Assembly: GCA_021773355.1 (NCBI GenBank) | Contig: JAJFKE010000011.1 | Location: 62,001-126,000, forward strand | Reading direction: 5' to 3' | DNA: 64,000 nt | Origin: Gammaproteobacteria bacterium | GTDB taxonomy: Bacteria > Pseudomonadota > Gammaproteobacteria > Pseudomonadales > Pseudohongiellaceae | Made by a program: the position numbers and the translations under genes | The notes under the pieces: model-generated | Database searches by the model: none | Told to the model about the DNA's origin: nothing | Seen by the model: the letters and a program-made list of their open reading frames with translations, nothing else | Shown here: positions 56,501 to 64,000 of the stretch, one piece after another | How the letters are laid out: each line of letters starts with the position of its first letter | Position numbering within the stretch: position 1 is the stretch's first letter

Positions 56501-59500
56501 GCTTTCGTTTTGTTGAAAACACGCCCGGTACAAAATCAGTAAATGGTGCCGCTCTATTCACCACTACTACCGAACTGGGTGCCGCAGAATCCGCTGCCGC
56601 CACCCAAATTGGTTTCGGCATCCTTCCAGGCGACCCAGATTTTCAGGGCGGTTATAGGGGACTGTATGGCTCAGCTACCTATATCGATAGCAAGTATCCG
56701 GTAGTTATTGAAAACGTAAGTGATACCCCTAATTCACTAGTTGATACCAGTGATTCAGGCGACAATTATCACTTGCTTCGCGGTCGAAACGCCGACCTGC
56801 GCCAAGAGACTGATTGGCTGGATGTGGATGGACACGATGGACTAAATTGGGGTCTTTGGCTGTCCGTCGGTGAAAGTGGAAATACAGTTGAGAACCCCTT
56901 GTTTCTTCGAGACGCGGGCCAGGGTAGCGACGGCATCACCGAAAACTTAACATTCGATAATGCCTGGTTTTCCGTGGGCGGCGCTACCAACATAAGCTAC
57001 TTTACCGCACTTACCGGTCACAAGAGGTTCGAAGCAAGTCATACAAACAATCGATTTGAAATGGTATCCAATAACGGATGGACGCATTTTGAATTTACTG
57101 CAGATTTTGAAGTTAAGCTAGATGCTGGCTTTTTAAGTGGCGGCCTTGAAATATTTGTCTGCGATACTGATTGTACCGGGAGCAACTTTAAGCAGAAGTG
57201 GGATGCCACTATTGGATTAGTTGATTTCGCAAGCATTAGCACTCGGGGCTTTAGGGCAGATCTTAGCGGTACTCTTACCCAAGATCCCAATGGCTCACCC
57301 TCTACCCCTAGCTTCGATGGTATTTTCCAAGGATATTTCGTGGGAACTGACGGTGAAGCGATTTCCGCCGGATTCACCATTGGCGGCGAAGGCGCAGGCA
57401 CTAATGATTTCGTTTCTGGACTGATCCTGTTTGATGAGCTGGAGAACTTAAGCCAGGCCGACCTGGATGAAGTAACCGGCAATGACGCTTTCGGTTTCGC
57501 CATTAGCAAGAGTGTGTTCTTCGATTCAAGGTTTGCCGATGACCTGATCTGGGGTTGGAGCACAGCCGATGGAGATGAAACAGATGCCTTGTTCGTAACC
57601 AACGATATATCAGGTAAGTCTACTTTATTAAACGGTGCTGGAAATCTTGATCCAGCCGTAGGCGAAGGTGGCTTCGATGTTGCAATCGAGTACCTTGCAT
57701 CAAACAGCGAGAATAGCTCATTCGAATCCGATGTGAATGGTTTTGGCCTTCTTTGGGGTATATGGGACGGCGACAGTGATCAACAGAAGGTATTCGATGA
57801 AGCAAGCCTAATTAATGATGAGGACAACATCAATATAAGTGGCCTGCATCTTCTGGTCTCCGCCCCGCCCTCCTACACTTCGTCCGGAGGTTTATTAACA
57901 GGCTCGGCAACTTTCGACCTGGTTGCGGATTTCATCGGTGGACACGATGACGACGGCTCCTTTCAAGCTATCGATTTGGTGACTGGCGGCTTCGATCTGA
58001 ATTTTGGCACAGGCGCCCTCACCTTAAACTCCTTGGAAGTCTGCTATGGCGGTGAAGTAGGCTCTAGCTGCGCCGGTGCTGACTTTAACTGGGTGGTTGA
58101 TACGGGAGAAGGCGGGCCAGATTTCAGCTCAACCTCTATCGCCGGCAAGGGCATACTGGAATCCACCCCCGTGAGCGGATTCATAAATACGAGCGGTGAG
58201 GCTGGTTCGTTTACCGGATTAATCAACGGCTTTGTGACTGAAAAGGATAATGGGAAAAAAGGCTTCGTGCTGGGCTTCGATTTCGACGCCGGAGGCTCCG
58301 AGGTGACAGGAAGTCTGATTGGTGCTGCCCTCTTTACTGAGACACCAGTGTCCTTAACGGAGTCTTTTAATCAGGCAGATTTCAACGCAGTTGGGTTCTC
58401 GTTATTCCTGGATTCAGCAAGCAATCCACAGGCGATCTATGGCAATGCAATCTACAATGACAGCTATCCTCGCCAGGATTTAATAAGTTTTGCAGGGAGT
58501 GGGTCATTCAGCGGGTTTTTCGACGATGATCCGTCTTACTTCGTGCGCCCATACACTGGCTCAATTTCTACTGGACCGGAACACCCTGTTGGCGCAGCGG
58601 AATACGATGTCCACTGGGCGATCTATGACACGGACGGCAGCGGAAAACACCAATTCCATTCCGATTTTGAAGACGATTCTCTGTTCGATTCCATTAGTGA
58701 TGAACTGGTGACAGTAGCAGTTCTTCCACTGGACATTGCCAAGCTTACAGGATCAACCCGCACCTTCATTGGCGGATCAGGAAGCAATCTGGATGGATCG
58801 ATCATAGGCATTTCTAACGGGTCCTTCTCCAGCGGGGTGCATAGTTTTACAGGCTTCTTCGACACTACGCTCGATATGAACACCGGTGGCGCATTAAGCA
58901 ACGGCTATCTTGAAATCGCTTTCCAGGATGACAGCGTCAAACTGCAGGAATGGAAGGTTAACTTCACAGGCAATGCAAAGGTATTCGGCAACACGTCTAT
59001 GCCTGGTGAAAACTATACCTACCTGGACACTTTTACCATCGACTCCAGTAACAGCTCCATTAGCTATGATGGCTCCCCGATTGGCACTCCCACTGGCGAG
59101 CTCGTTGGTATCTTCTCATCTGAAAACACGACCACCGGGCCGAATGGATTTACTGGTGGATTTAACTTAAGAGACGTTTCGAACGCTTCAATCAATGCCC
59201 GAGGCGCCTTCCTGTTACAGGAAAACAGCTTCTTGAGTGCTGAAAATATCCAGTCTTTTAACTCAACAGGCATGTTCTTTACCGGTTCATCGCTATCTGG
59301 TTCGAATAATTCGCTGGCAGCCCGGTTTGGTGGAGTGGCTATTCCTTCCAGCAGCGGTCAGCCGGTATTTGCTGCAACCGCGTTTAGCACCTCAACTTTT
59401 GGAGACGATTACGATGTAGGGACTCAATCCATCATTGTTGCAGATGACGCCAATACCAGTAATTTCGAGACAGTTAATCTTCCGGGCGGCAGCACAAGTA

Positions 59501-60666
59501 TTCAGTGGGGTAGCTGGCTCGGCAGTAGCTCGACGTTCAGGCAGAAAAACGCATCTACCACGAATATAGTGTTTGACCAGAATGCATACTGGTTCCTGGC
59601 AGAGCCATCCAAAGCAAGCTTACCTACAACTGGAAAATTTACTTATAACAACGTTATAGATTTCCAGGGTGAAGCGAACCAGGATGCGGGCATCCTTTAT
59701 AAAGAAGGATCAATTAGCTCAATTGACATTTTTACTTTTGATCTGGATTTCGGTTCTGGAGCAATCACTGACGGCCATCTGGTAGCCAATGCGACGATTG
59801 CTGCTACCGGCAATATCGGTGCTCTAGACATCAAATGGGATGCTTACTTCAGCGGGACAGCAACAGGCGCTTTCCTGCAAGCAACTATTGACGCAATGGA
59901 CTCCACTAATACATTCAGCAGCAGTCTCAGCGATGTTACCGGCACGCCAACAGATTTAAATGGTGCAATCGGTGGAGATATCGATGGTTATCTCGTGGGA
60001 ACTTCGGCCATTGATGGAATTGTTTTAGGTTTTAACCTGGAAAACACCACTGCAGATGGAGGTGCTCAGGTCCTGGTCGGAACTGTTGCGCTTGACGACG
60101 ATGAATTAATCCCATTCTCACTGCCAGAATCTACAGTCGAGGAACACAACATCGACTGGGGTACATGGAATAATCCATTGGAAGACAACTGGGTAATTGT
60201 TTCACCCGCGGATGATGGTTTAACAGAGCTACAAACCAGTAACCATATAGCTATGCTTAACGCGACACCAGTAGCTAACCTTACTGGATCTGGAAGCTAT
60301 GGCAGCAGCGCCGCTTCTTCATATATCGGCAGTGGTAGCGCAGGTGACGTAACGCAGGTGGTTGCAGGCCTTGATGTCGACTTCAATACTGGTGTGATTT
60401 CAAACGGCAGTCTTCAAGTCGAGGTCGCGGGATCACAAGCCTGGGAAATCGACTTTGCAGGTTCCATCAATAACGGACTGGTCGATATTAATTCCATTGC
60501 TGGAACACTCTCTGATCCTGGTGGAATAATCAGCAACTCTATCGAAGCAAACCTCGGCGGCGTGTTCACCGGTACTGGTGCCGAGGCATTCGTAGGTGGC
60601 TTTGATTTGATCGATGAGCTCAATCAGTTTAATCAAGTCGACGGCCTTTATACGATAGAACGATGA
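53542..60666 (+). CDS. Giant FecR-domain protein with seven repeated beta-rich domains
   Basis: This 2374-residue exported protein has a signal peptide (about 1-31, cleaved after NFAA). A FecR-like domain covers about 33-190 ([19 protein letters not shown], then [16 protein letters not shown]). A Gly/Asp tract follows (about 228-303), then a Pro-Glu tract (about 361-430). From about residue 450 there are seven degenerate repeats of 217-316 residues. Each is anchored by a WGxW motif at 511, 827, 1103, 1405, 1989 and 2206, with the variant WAIY at 1692. Each repeat runs through a GSFDFDF-type strand, LEVC...C and a GFVxGF strand. The first four repeats carry a close cysteine pair; the last three do not. 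I infer beta-barrel-like modules similar to Slam/TbpB cargo. It lacks a lipobox and any known enzyme motif. It is very likely co-transcribed with the Slam-like gene. Confidence 0.78.
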   Translation: MKNKTLNFFEKLCFNFLLLCISVYSPANFAAEQELAGRVVAVNGQVTAVDSTGSSRELSRRSQIFIGETIVTQPASFAQIRMTDTAIISLKESTQFEIIAYTYEQDPETDVSTMRLIEGGFRTITGNIGTQNRDAYTVETEFATIGIRGTDHEGVITGGILYTGVYDGGTTVGNDGGSLDLGLGADYDFGRALDNTTPPEGLILQPSELGNIPVLAVADLGEEEEEEDDGGAGGGDDDGAGGGDDDGAGGGEDDGAGGGDDDGAGGGDDDGAGGGAGGGDDGGAGGGDDGGAGGGNDDGGTGVGQSAPVLDLEDLAATLGIDTTTNASGQQTDAIQVNPNETSGDGTLDCTLNTNNPVCRPEPDAEPEPEPEPEPEPEPEPEPEPEPEPEPEPEPEPEPEPEPEPEPEPEPEPEPEPEPEPVVVPEPEPDRFGLDSSEINSLNRLGVAALGNRKFIGGVSNGADAINPILLSTNKNSPTTLFLSSPAEVLRLAGFTPTSTESGVGEFNLSWGLWEATDSDRVAVAKYANSSDTSPVSTGFGAGSTVSDPHGIILVTALPTNISSLIGQKHFTADKTNSDYLFALRGFGSDTVTSFGAGFYVDLGIGYISDAFVNICIGAGTCDSSNFGTNYWPVQGGLGSLVLPGFQNLIFDQSGFSVPTGANDFLITTANATGFFLGSAASGFVLTFESSGFFWDDDTNINTRHAEIIGDSSIEPLRSIGGSILFSDPADTNYVISADERSTLARIGFAISSDSVVTSGGFIFGGATQGLDDGDTDLDAEDNLSSFITSTTSTLNDGLSRGNFSALRQGDSMLASFYDGNGLPFSWGLWQSDSSYPAAFYPNAYEDNSASDSTVVNDDIVVANFLPKARQNLRGSRQFEVEEFLVNAVAGSVVTGSFDFDFENAMIDDFELEVCVGASGCTSPTDHWITNLIDDISVASDGIFFANSVQGSLNSVLNSFTAEINGGFISGTSNNSSVGFVEGLVAGFRFVENTPGTKSVNGAALFTTTTELGAAESAAATQIGFGILPGDPDFQGGYRGLYGSATYIDSKYPVVIENVSDTPNSLVDTSDSGDNYHLLRGRNADLRQETDWLDVDGHDGLNWGLWLSVGESGNTVENPLFLRDAGQGSDGITENLTFDNAWFSVGGATNISYFTALTGHKRFEASHTNNRFEMVSNNGWTHFEFTADFEVKLDAGFLSGGLEIFVCDTDCTGSNFKQKWDATIGLVDFASISTRGFRADLSGTLTQDPNGSPSTPSFDGIFQGYFVGTDGEAISAGFTIGGEGAGTNDFVSGLILFDELENLSQADLDEVTGNDAFGFAISKSVFFDSRFADDLIWGWSTADGDETDALFVTNDISGKSTLLNGAGNLDPAVGEGGFDVAIEYLASNSENSSFESDVNGFGLLWGIWDGDSDQQKVFDEASLINDEDNINISGLHLLVSAPPSYTSSGGLLTGSATFDLVADFIGGHDDDGSFQAIDLVTGGFDLNFGTGALTLNSLEVCYGGEVGSSCAGADFNWVVDTGEGGPDFSSTSIAGKGILESTPVSGFINTSGEAGSFTGLINGFVTEKDNGKKGFVLGFDFDAGGSEVTGSLIGAALFTETPVSLTESFNQADFNAVGFSLFLDSASNPQAIYGNAIYNDSYPRQDLISFAGSGSFSGFFDDDPSYFVRPYTGSISTGPEHPVGAAEYDVHWAIYDTDGSGKHQFHSDFEDDSLFDSISDELVTVAVLPLDIAKLTGSTRTFIGGSGSNLDGSIIGISNGSFSSGVHSFTGFFDTTLDMNTGGALSNGYLEIAFQDDSVKLQEWKVNFTGNAKVFGNTSMPGENYTYLDTFTIDSSNSSISYDGSPIGTPTGELVGIFSSENTTTGPNGFTGGFNLRDVSNASINARGAFLLQENSFLSAENIQSFNSTGMFFTGSSLSGSNNSLAARFGGVAIPSSSGQPVFAATAFSTSTFGDDYDVGTQSIIVADDANTSNFETVNLPGGSTSIQWGSWLGSSSTFRQKNASTTNIVFDQNAYWFLAEPSKASLPTTGKFTYNNVIDFQGEANQDAGILYKEGSISSIDIFTFDLDFGSGAITDGHLVANATIAATGNIGALDIKWDAYFSGTATGAFLQATIDAMDSTNTFSSSLSDVTGTPTDLNGAIGGDIDGYLVGTSAIDGIVLGFNLENTTADGGAQVLVGTVALDDDELIPFSLPESTVEEHNIDWGTWNNPLEDNWVIVSPADDGLTELQTSNHIAMLNATPVANLTGSGSYGSSAASSYIGSGSAGDVTQVVAGLDVDFNTGVISNGSLQVEVAGSQAWEIDFAGSINNGLVDINSIAGTLSDPGGIISNSIEANLGGVFTGTGAEAFVGGFDLIDELNQFNQVDGLYTIER
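54223..54447 (+). repeat. 24-bp tandem coding repeat (Gly/Asp tract) in the giant gene
   Basis: The unit GACGACGATGGTGCTGGCGG-TGGA is repeated about nine times with small changes, encoding DDDGAGGG in series, with DDGGAGGG variants at the end and a shortened unit in the middle. It makes a flexible acidic linker between the FecR domain and the rest. Near-identical DNA units suggest copy number can change by slippage or recombination while staying in frame (24 is a multiple of three). The antisense ORFs here are repeat artefacts. Confidence 0.9.
54622..54831 (+). repeat. 6-bp tandem coding repeat (Pro-Glu tract) in the giant gene
   Basis: Alternating CCN and GAR codons (CCTGAACCCGAGCCA and so on) encode about 30 Pro-Glu pairs with a short break near the end ([10 protein letters not shown]). 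Synonymous changes (CCT/CCC/CCA, GAA/GAG) are mixed in, so the tract is selected as protein as well as repetitive as DNA. Pro-Glu or Pro-Lys rods are stiff spacers in envelope proteins such as TonB-like and wall-spanning proteins, which suggests that it holds the repeat domains away from the FecR end. Confidence 0.9.
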
Positions 60667-60711
60667 TTGAATAGCCGCACTGTATGAGTAACAAGCTAGC
60701 AGGATAGAAAA

Positions 60712-60740
60712 GGGAGACGAGACGCTTTGTCTCTTTTTTA
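60712..60740 (+). terminator. Terminator after the giant FecR-domain gene
   Basis: GAGAC-GCTTT-GTCTC (60719-60733) is followed directly by six T residues. The stem is short (5 bp), and an overlapping GGGAGAC could extend it. It lies about 50 bp after the stop codon at 60666 and before the convergent msrB, so it should end the Slam-like/FecR transcript. Confidence 0.7.
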
Positions 60741-60825
60741 TCTCGCATGGAAATGTCCATTGAAACTCCGCAAAGATTTAGAACATAGGAATTTAAATGT
60801 TTCCTGTTACTTACAATGCCTATGC

Positions 60826-61224
60826 TCACTCCTCTTTGTTTTCAAATGCGAGTGAGGCCGAATTAATACAATAACGCAAACCAGACTCGGGAGGGCCGTC
60901 GGGAAATACATGACCGAGGTGTGAATCGCATTTATTGCAGACCACTTCTGTTCGTATCATGCCGTGAGAAAGATCATCGTTTTCATTAACTACCTCTGGA
61001 CTGGCAGGTGCATAAAAGCTAGGCCAACCAGAACCGGAATCGTATTTGGTTTCTGAGGAAAACAGTGGCTCACCACAGACCGCACAGTTGTACACACCTT
61101 TGTCTTTTAAATCCCAATATTTACCCGTGAAAGCAGCTTCGGTGCCCCCTTCCCTGGTTACTCGATAAGTTTCACTATCGAGCTCCTGCTTCCATTGCTC
61201 ATTACTTTTCTCTGACTTACTCAC
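60826..61224 (-). CDS. msrB: Peptide-methionine (R)-S-oxide reductase MsrB
   Basis: This 132-residue enzyme repairs methionine-R-sulfoxide in proteins. Two zinc CxxC motifs are seen in [11 protein letters not shown] and [18 protein letters not shown]. The conserved [10 protein letters not shown] is present, and the catalytic cysteine is in [12 protein letters not shown] near the C-terminus. Length matches the E. coli enzyme (137 aa). There is no signal peptide, so it is cytoplasmic. It is divergent from alaA, about 217 bp away; an msrB-aminotransferase pairing also occurs in Pseudomonas, as I recall. Confidence 0.96.
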   Translation of the reverse strand: MSKSEKSNEQWKQELDSETYRVTREGGTEAAFTGKYWDLKDKGVYNCAVCGEPLFSSETKYDSGSGWPSFYAPASPEVVNENDDLSHGMIRTEVVCNKCDSHLGHVFPDGPPESGLRYCINSASLAFENKEE

Positions 61225-61441
61225 TGTCTGATGCTCCTAGTTCTGGAAGTAGCTTGTTTCCATACTCGAAATTGGTCTTCTCAGTTCTTTGCTGTAGAAT
61301 CCGGTTTTCTGCGCCAAGCTGCCTGCTTGGAACTTCATCTTATGCAGCATAGCCCCCTAGCAGGACCAGATAAAGTGGTTATTCTATTCATGAAACTGCC
61401 GACAATTGATTAGACAATATATTTACTCAGAGTATTCCTAA

Positions 61442-62653
61442 ATGAAGAAGGTTCTCCAATCAGACAAGCTTGGAAACGTGTGTTACGACATACGAGGCCC
61501 AGTTTTGGAAGAGGCAAAAAGACTAGAAGAAGAAGGCCATCAAATATTGAAACTGAATATCGGCAACCCTGCCCCCTTCGGCTTTAATGCCCCGGACGAA
61601 ATTCTGTACGATGTCATTCACAACTTATCAGCTGCGCAGGGTTATAGCGATTCCAAAGGCCTGTTCTCTGCCCGAAAAGCCATTATGCAGGAATGTCAGA
61701 GGCTAGATATTGCAAACGTCGAAATGGATGACATCTACCTGGGTAATGGTGTCAGCGAACTGATCACAATGGCAATGCAGGCCTTGTTAAACAATGGCGA
61801 CGAAGTACTTATCCCTGCCCCCGACTACCCGCTTTGGACTGCTGCCGTCAGTCTTAGTGGGGGTGTAGCTGTACATTATCTTTGCGATGAGCAGGCTGAC
61901 TGGTTTCCAGATATTGCGGATATGGAATCCAAGATAACTAGTAACACCCGCGCAATTGTAATTGTTAATCCGAATAATCCAACCGGTGCCGTTTATAGCA
62001 AAGAAATCTTATTACAAATACTACATCTGTGCCGAAAGCATGACCTGATTCTTTTTGCCGATGAAATATACAGCAAAATTATTTACGATGACGCCGTCCA
62101 TGTTCCCGTTGCATCGCTGTGTGAGGACGTATTCATAGTGAGTTTCAACGGCCTCTCTAAATCCTACCGTCTGGCAGGATTTCGTTCCGGGTGGATGATT
62201 CTCAGCGGCCCCAAAGAAAGAGCCAGCAGCTATATTGAAGGCTTGGAAATACTTACCAATATGCGCCTGTGCGCCAACGTTCCCGCACAGTTTGCAGTAC
62301 AGACTGCACTAGGTGGTTATCAGAGCATTAAGGAACTCATTTTACCGGGAGGACGTTTAAAGCAGCAAAGAGACACTGCCTGGGATTTGCTCACACAAAT
62401 ACCCGGCGTCAGCTGTGTAAAACCCAGCGGCGCGATTTATATGTTCCCACGCCTGGACCCGGCGGTTTACAAGATAAAAGATGATGTCGCACTAATATTG
62501 GATATTTTGCATCAGGAACAGATACTCCTTGTGCAAGGCAGCGCCTTCAACATCGATGATACGCAGCACCTACGCCTGGTATTTCTGCCTAGAGAAGATG
62601 AGCTTATTCCCGCTATGGCGAAAATATCCAAGGTACTTGAACAATATCGATAA
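61442..62653 (+). CDS. alaA: Alanine-synthesising aminotransferase AlaA
   Basis: This 403-residue class I PLP aminotransferase is very close in pattern to E. coli AlaA (405 aa), glutamate-pyruvate transaminase. The N-terminal LKLNIGNPAPFGFNAPDEI is typical of AlaA. VNPNNPTGAVYSKE lies near residue 180, and the PLP lysine is in SFNGLSKSYRLAGFRSGWM near 243. The C-terminal LRLVFLPREDEL includes the substrate-binding Arg. It converges with pdxB, with only 14 bp between the stop codons. Confidence 0.93.
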   Translation: MKKVLQSDKLGNVCYDIRGPVLEEAKRLEEEGHQILKLNIGNPAPFGFNAPDEILYDVIHNLSAAQGYSDSKGLFSARKAIMQECQRLDIANVEMDDIYLGNGVSELITMAMQALLNNGDEVLIPAPDYPLWTAAVSLSGGVAVHYLCDEQADWFPDIADMESKITSNTRAIVIVNPNNPTGAVYSKEILLQILHLCRKHDLILFADEIYSKIIYDDAVHVPVASLCEDVFIVSFNGLSKSYRLAGFRSGWMILSGPKERASSYIEGLEILTNMRLCANVPAQFAVQTALGGYQSIKELILPGGRLKQQRDTAWDLLTQIPGVSCVKPSGAIYMFPRLDPAVYKIKDDVALILDILHQEQILLVQGSAFNIDDTQHLRLVFLPREDELIPAMAKISKVLEQYR

Positions 62654-62667
62654 TAATGGGTTTTTAG

Positions 62668-63819
62668 TTATTCCAGTTGAAAGCCTAAAATAGAAAGGAA
62701 TTCTGTTTGGGCTTGCGTGTAGTTACTTTTAAGTAGCAATCTGCTGCGAAATTCCTGTCTGCTCAAGAGTCTCTGCCGAAATGCATCGAAGGCCTCCTTG
62801 CCTAGACCAGCATTCAAGTCAATTTTAAACTCATCACTTAACTGAGGCAGTGGCAAGGCGGCCAGCAATGCGGTGAATTGCGACTCTTCGTTAGGCGTAT
62901 GCAAACTTGCCAAATCCACCGTTTGCTGTTGATGTTCTATGCCGCCGGGCTCTGGCTCTAGAGCGAAGTGTTGCTCGAATGCTGTAAGTAATTGTGCCGT
63001 GGCAGCCGACTTCGCTTCCCTGCTATACCCCGCTATGTGAGGAGTAGCTATATCCACAGCATTAGCCAGATCGAGATCGATCATCGGCTCACTTGCCCAC
63101 ACGTCAAAAATACAAACCAAATCATCTCGCTTCGAAAGAACTTGTTTCAACGCTGCTTCGTCAACCACTTCACCTCTGCATGCATTAATTAACAAGGCAT
63201 GCGCGGGTAGGAATGCCAACTCTCTGGCGCCAATCAGCTGATTCGTAGGATGCGGGCCGGTTTCGCTTAGAGGAACATGAAGGGACACCACATCGCTAGC
63301 TAGCGCCTCCTCAAGCGAGCAATACTGCATGCCGTCACTATTCTCGCCAGCTACTGCATTGTCGGCAAGAAACGGGTCGCAGAGTCGAACTGGCATTTTC
63401 ATTTCAACGAGTTTACGCGCGTAGAGCCCACCAACTTCACCACCACCAACAATTCCGACCGTGCAATTGCCAAACTCGAAGTCCTTATACAGCACCGCAT
63501 ACGCCATAGCCGCGAAGCAATAGTCCACTACCGCATTGGCATTGCTCCCTTTGGCGTCGGCAAAATTGATTCCTTTACGCTGCAAATAAGCAAGATCGAT
63601 ATGATCCGTGCCGCTGGTCGCGCTACCTACAAAACGGATATTTGTTCCAGACAGAACTGATTCATTAACTTGGGTTATAGAACGAACGAGCAGCGCATCG
63701 GCTTCGCTCAAATCAACTTGCCCTATGCTTCGACCATCGAAAAGATGAAGTTCTCCGTAGCGGCAGAAGCTGCTTTGAACTGCAAGAATATCCTTATCAG
63801 CGAAAATATGCAGAGTCAT
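62668..63819 (-). CDS. pdxB: Erythronate-4-phosphate dehydrogenase PdxB
   Basis: This 383-residue D-2-hydroxyacid dehydrogenase family enzyme of de novo pyridoxal-phosphate synthesis has FVGSATSGTDHIDLAYL near residue 65. The NAD-binding motif VGIVGGGEVGGLYARKLV lies near 122, and the catalytic Arg is in INACRGEVVDEAAL. The later catalytic residues, Glu in VWASEPMIDLDL and His in IATPHIAGYSREAK, are also present. The C-terminal PdxB-specific dimerisation domain is present (from about residue 285). Length matches E. coli (378 aa). It begins 3 bp after the stop of an upstream gene, so the two are co-transcribed. Confidence 0.95.
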   Translation of the reverse strand: MTLHIFADKDILAVQSSFCRYGELHLFDGRSIGQVDLSEADALLVRSITQVNESVLSGTNIRFVGSATSGTDHIDLAYLQRKGINFADAKGSNANAVVDYCFAAMAYAVLYKDFEFGNCTVGIVGGGEVGGLYARKLVEMKMPVRLCDPFLADNAVAGENSDGMQYCSLEEALASDVVSLHVPLSETGPHPTNQLIGARELAFLPAHALLINACRGEVVDEAALKQVLSKRDDLVCIFDVWASEPMIDLDLANAVDIATPHIAGYSREAKSAATAQLLTAFEQHFALEPEPGGIEHQQQTVDLASLHTPNEESQFTALLAALPLPQLSDEFKIDLNAGLGKEAFDAFRQRLLSRQEFRSRLLLKSNYTQAQTEFLSILGFQLE

Positions 63820-63822
63820 TGA

Positions 63823-64000
63823 CTAGTTATGCTCAAATCGTTCAGCAATAGATAGAAGATGCGAGCTATCGTCGAGTGTGAAATTGTACTTTCCAAGAAA
63901 TTTTTCGAAGGATTCAATGTCAAAGCTAGACAATTCAAGCGAACGCGGCGATGCATTGGCAAAACCTTCATGCCTATCTTGCGCATCACAAACAATGGTC
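63823..64000 (-). CDS. C-terminal end of an unidentified gene upstream of pdxB
   Basis: The minus strand is open from the right edge to a TAG at 63823-63825. About 58 residues are visible, including DAQDRHEGFANASPR near the start, FEKFLGKYNFTLDD, and the end HLLSIAERFEHN. The composition is acidic and soluble. I do not recognise the family from this fragment. The 3-bp gap to pdxB makes an operon very likely. Confidence 0.6.
   Translation of the reverse strand, partial: TIVCDAQDRHEGFANASPRSLELSSFDIESFEKFLGKYNFTLDDSSHLLSIAERFEHN

Noticed and set aside
61231-61413. 60-aa ORF between msrB and alaA
   Set aside because: It has no good start region or conserved pattern and lies in the divergent promoter region of two recognised genes.

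Overview
The window reads as the chromosome of a free-living, aerobic, Gram-negative gammaproteobacterium, most likely a marine member of the Pseudomonadales/Cellvibrionales ('OMG') side of the class. The evidence is gene order and family membership, not a database search: dnaX-ybaB-recR, tig-clpP-clpX-lon-hupB-ppiD, gloB with yafS-rnhA-dnaQ, the long form of QueF, NfuA, a DUF6316 protein, a two-gene cysI-DUF934 unit, and outer-membrane proteins ending in Phe or Trp. Base composition is moderate and even, and I saw no prophage, integrase, transposase or CRISPR array.

Layout. 1-4055 (minus): the N-terminus of hrpA, then an operon moxR-VWA-fadD. 4231-9952 (minus): a membrane-anchored winged-helix protein, then dnaX-ybaB-recR-rnd-ycgN-small membrane protein packed with 1-4 bp overlaps, preceded by the SRP RNA gene. 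10046-11947 (minus): a periplasmic PQQ dehydrogenase. 12089-12942: a repeat island around tRNA-Ser(GGA), with a second, interrupted tRNA-Ser copy. 13032-15854 (minus): queF, a YadGH-type ABC exporter and tRNA-Glu. 16247-25107: a small unknown protein, dUTPase, nfuA (minus), then metH, cysI, DUF934 and a CPA2 antiporter, which is sulfur assimilation plus methionine synthesis. 25129-32141 (minus): acuI with a duplicated tail, sohB, nudC, a NhaD/ArsB-type transporter, dnaQ, rnhA and a yafS-like methyltransferase. 32314-37383 (plus): gloB, mltD, a POT peptide transporter and fabI. 37389-46091 (minus): the protein-quality-control cluster ppiD, hupB, lon, clpX, clpP, tig. 46404-49808 (plus): mobA, DUF6316 and a GAF/HD-GYP protein. 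50124-60666: an envelope region with unknown proteins, an outer-membrane barrel preceded by an 11-copy heptamer repeat, and a two-gene unit of a Slam-like TPR/beta-barrel protein and a 2374-residue FecR-domain repeat protein. 60826-64000: msrB, alaA, pdxB and the tail of an unidentified gene.

Most of the window is housekeeping. The parts most worth a second look are: (1) the Slam-like barrel plus giant seven-repeat FecR protein, which I interpret as a possible outer-membrane export or display pair; (2) the TTGTGGG heptamer array just upstream of an outer-membrane barrel gene, a possible slippage switch; (3) the dnaX A10-G slippery run followed in the -1 frame by GAG TAA, which would give a short gamma form; and (4) the tRNA-Ser repeat island with an interrupted tRNA copy.
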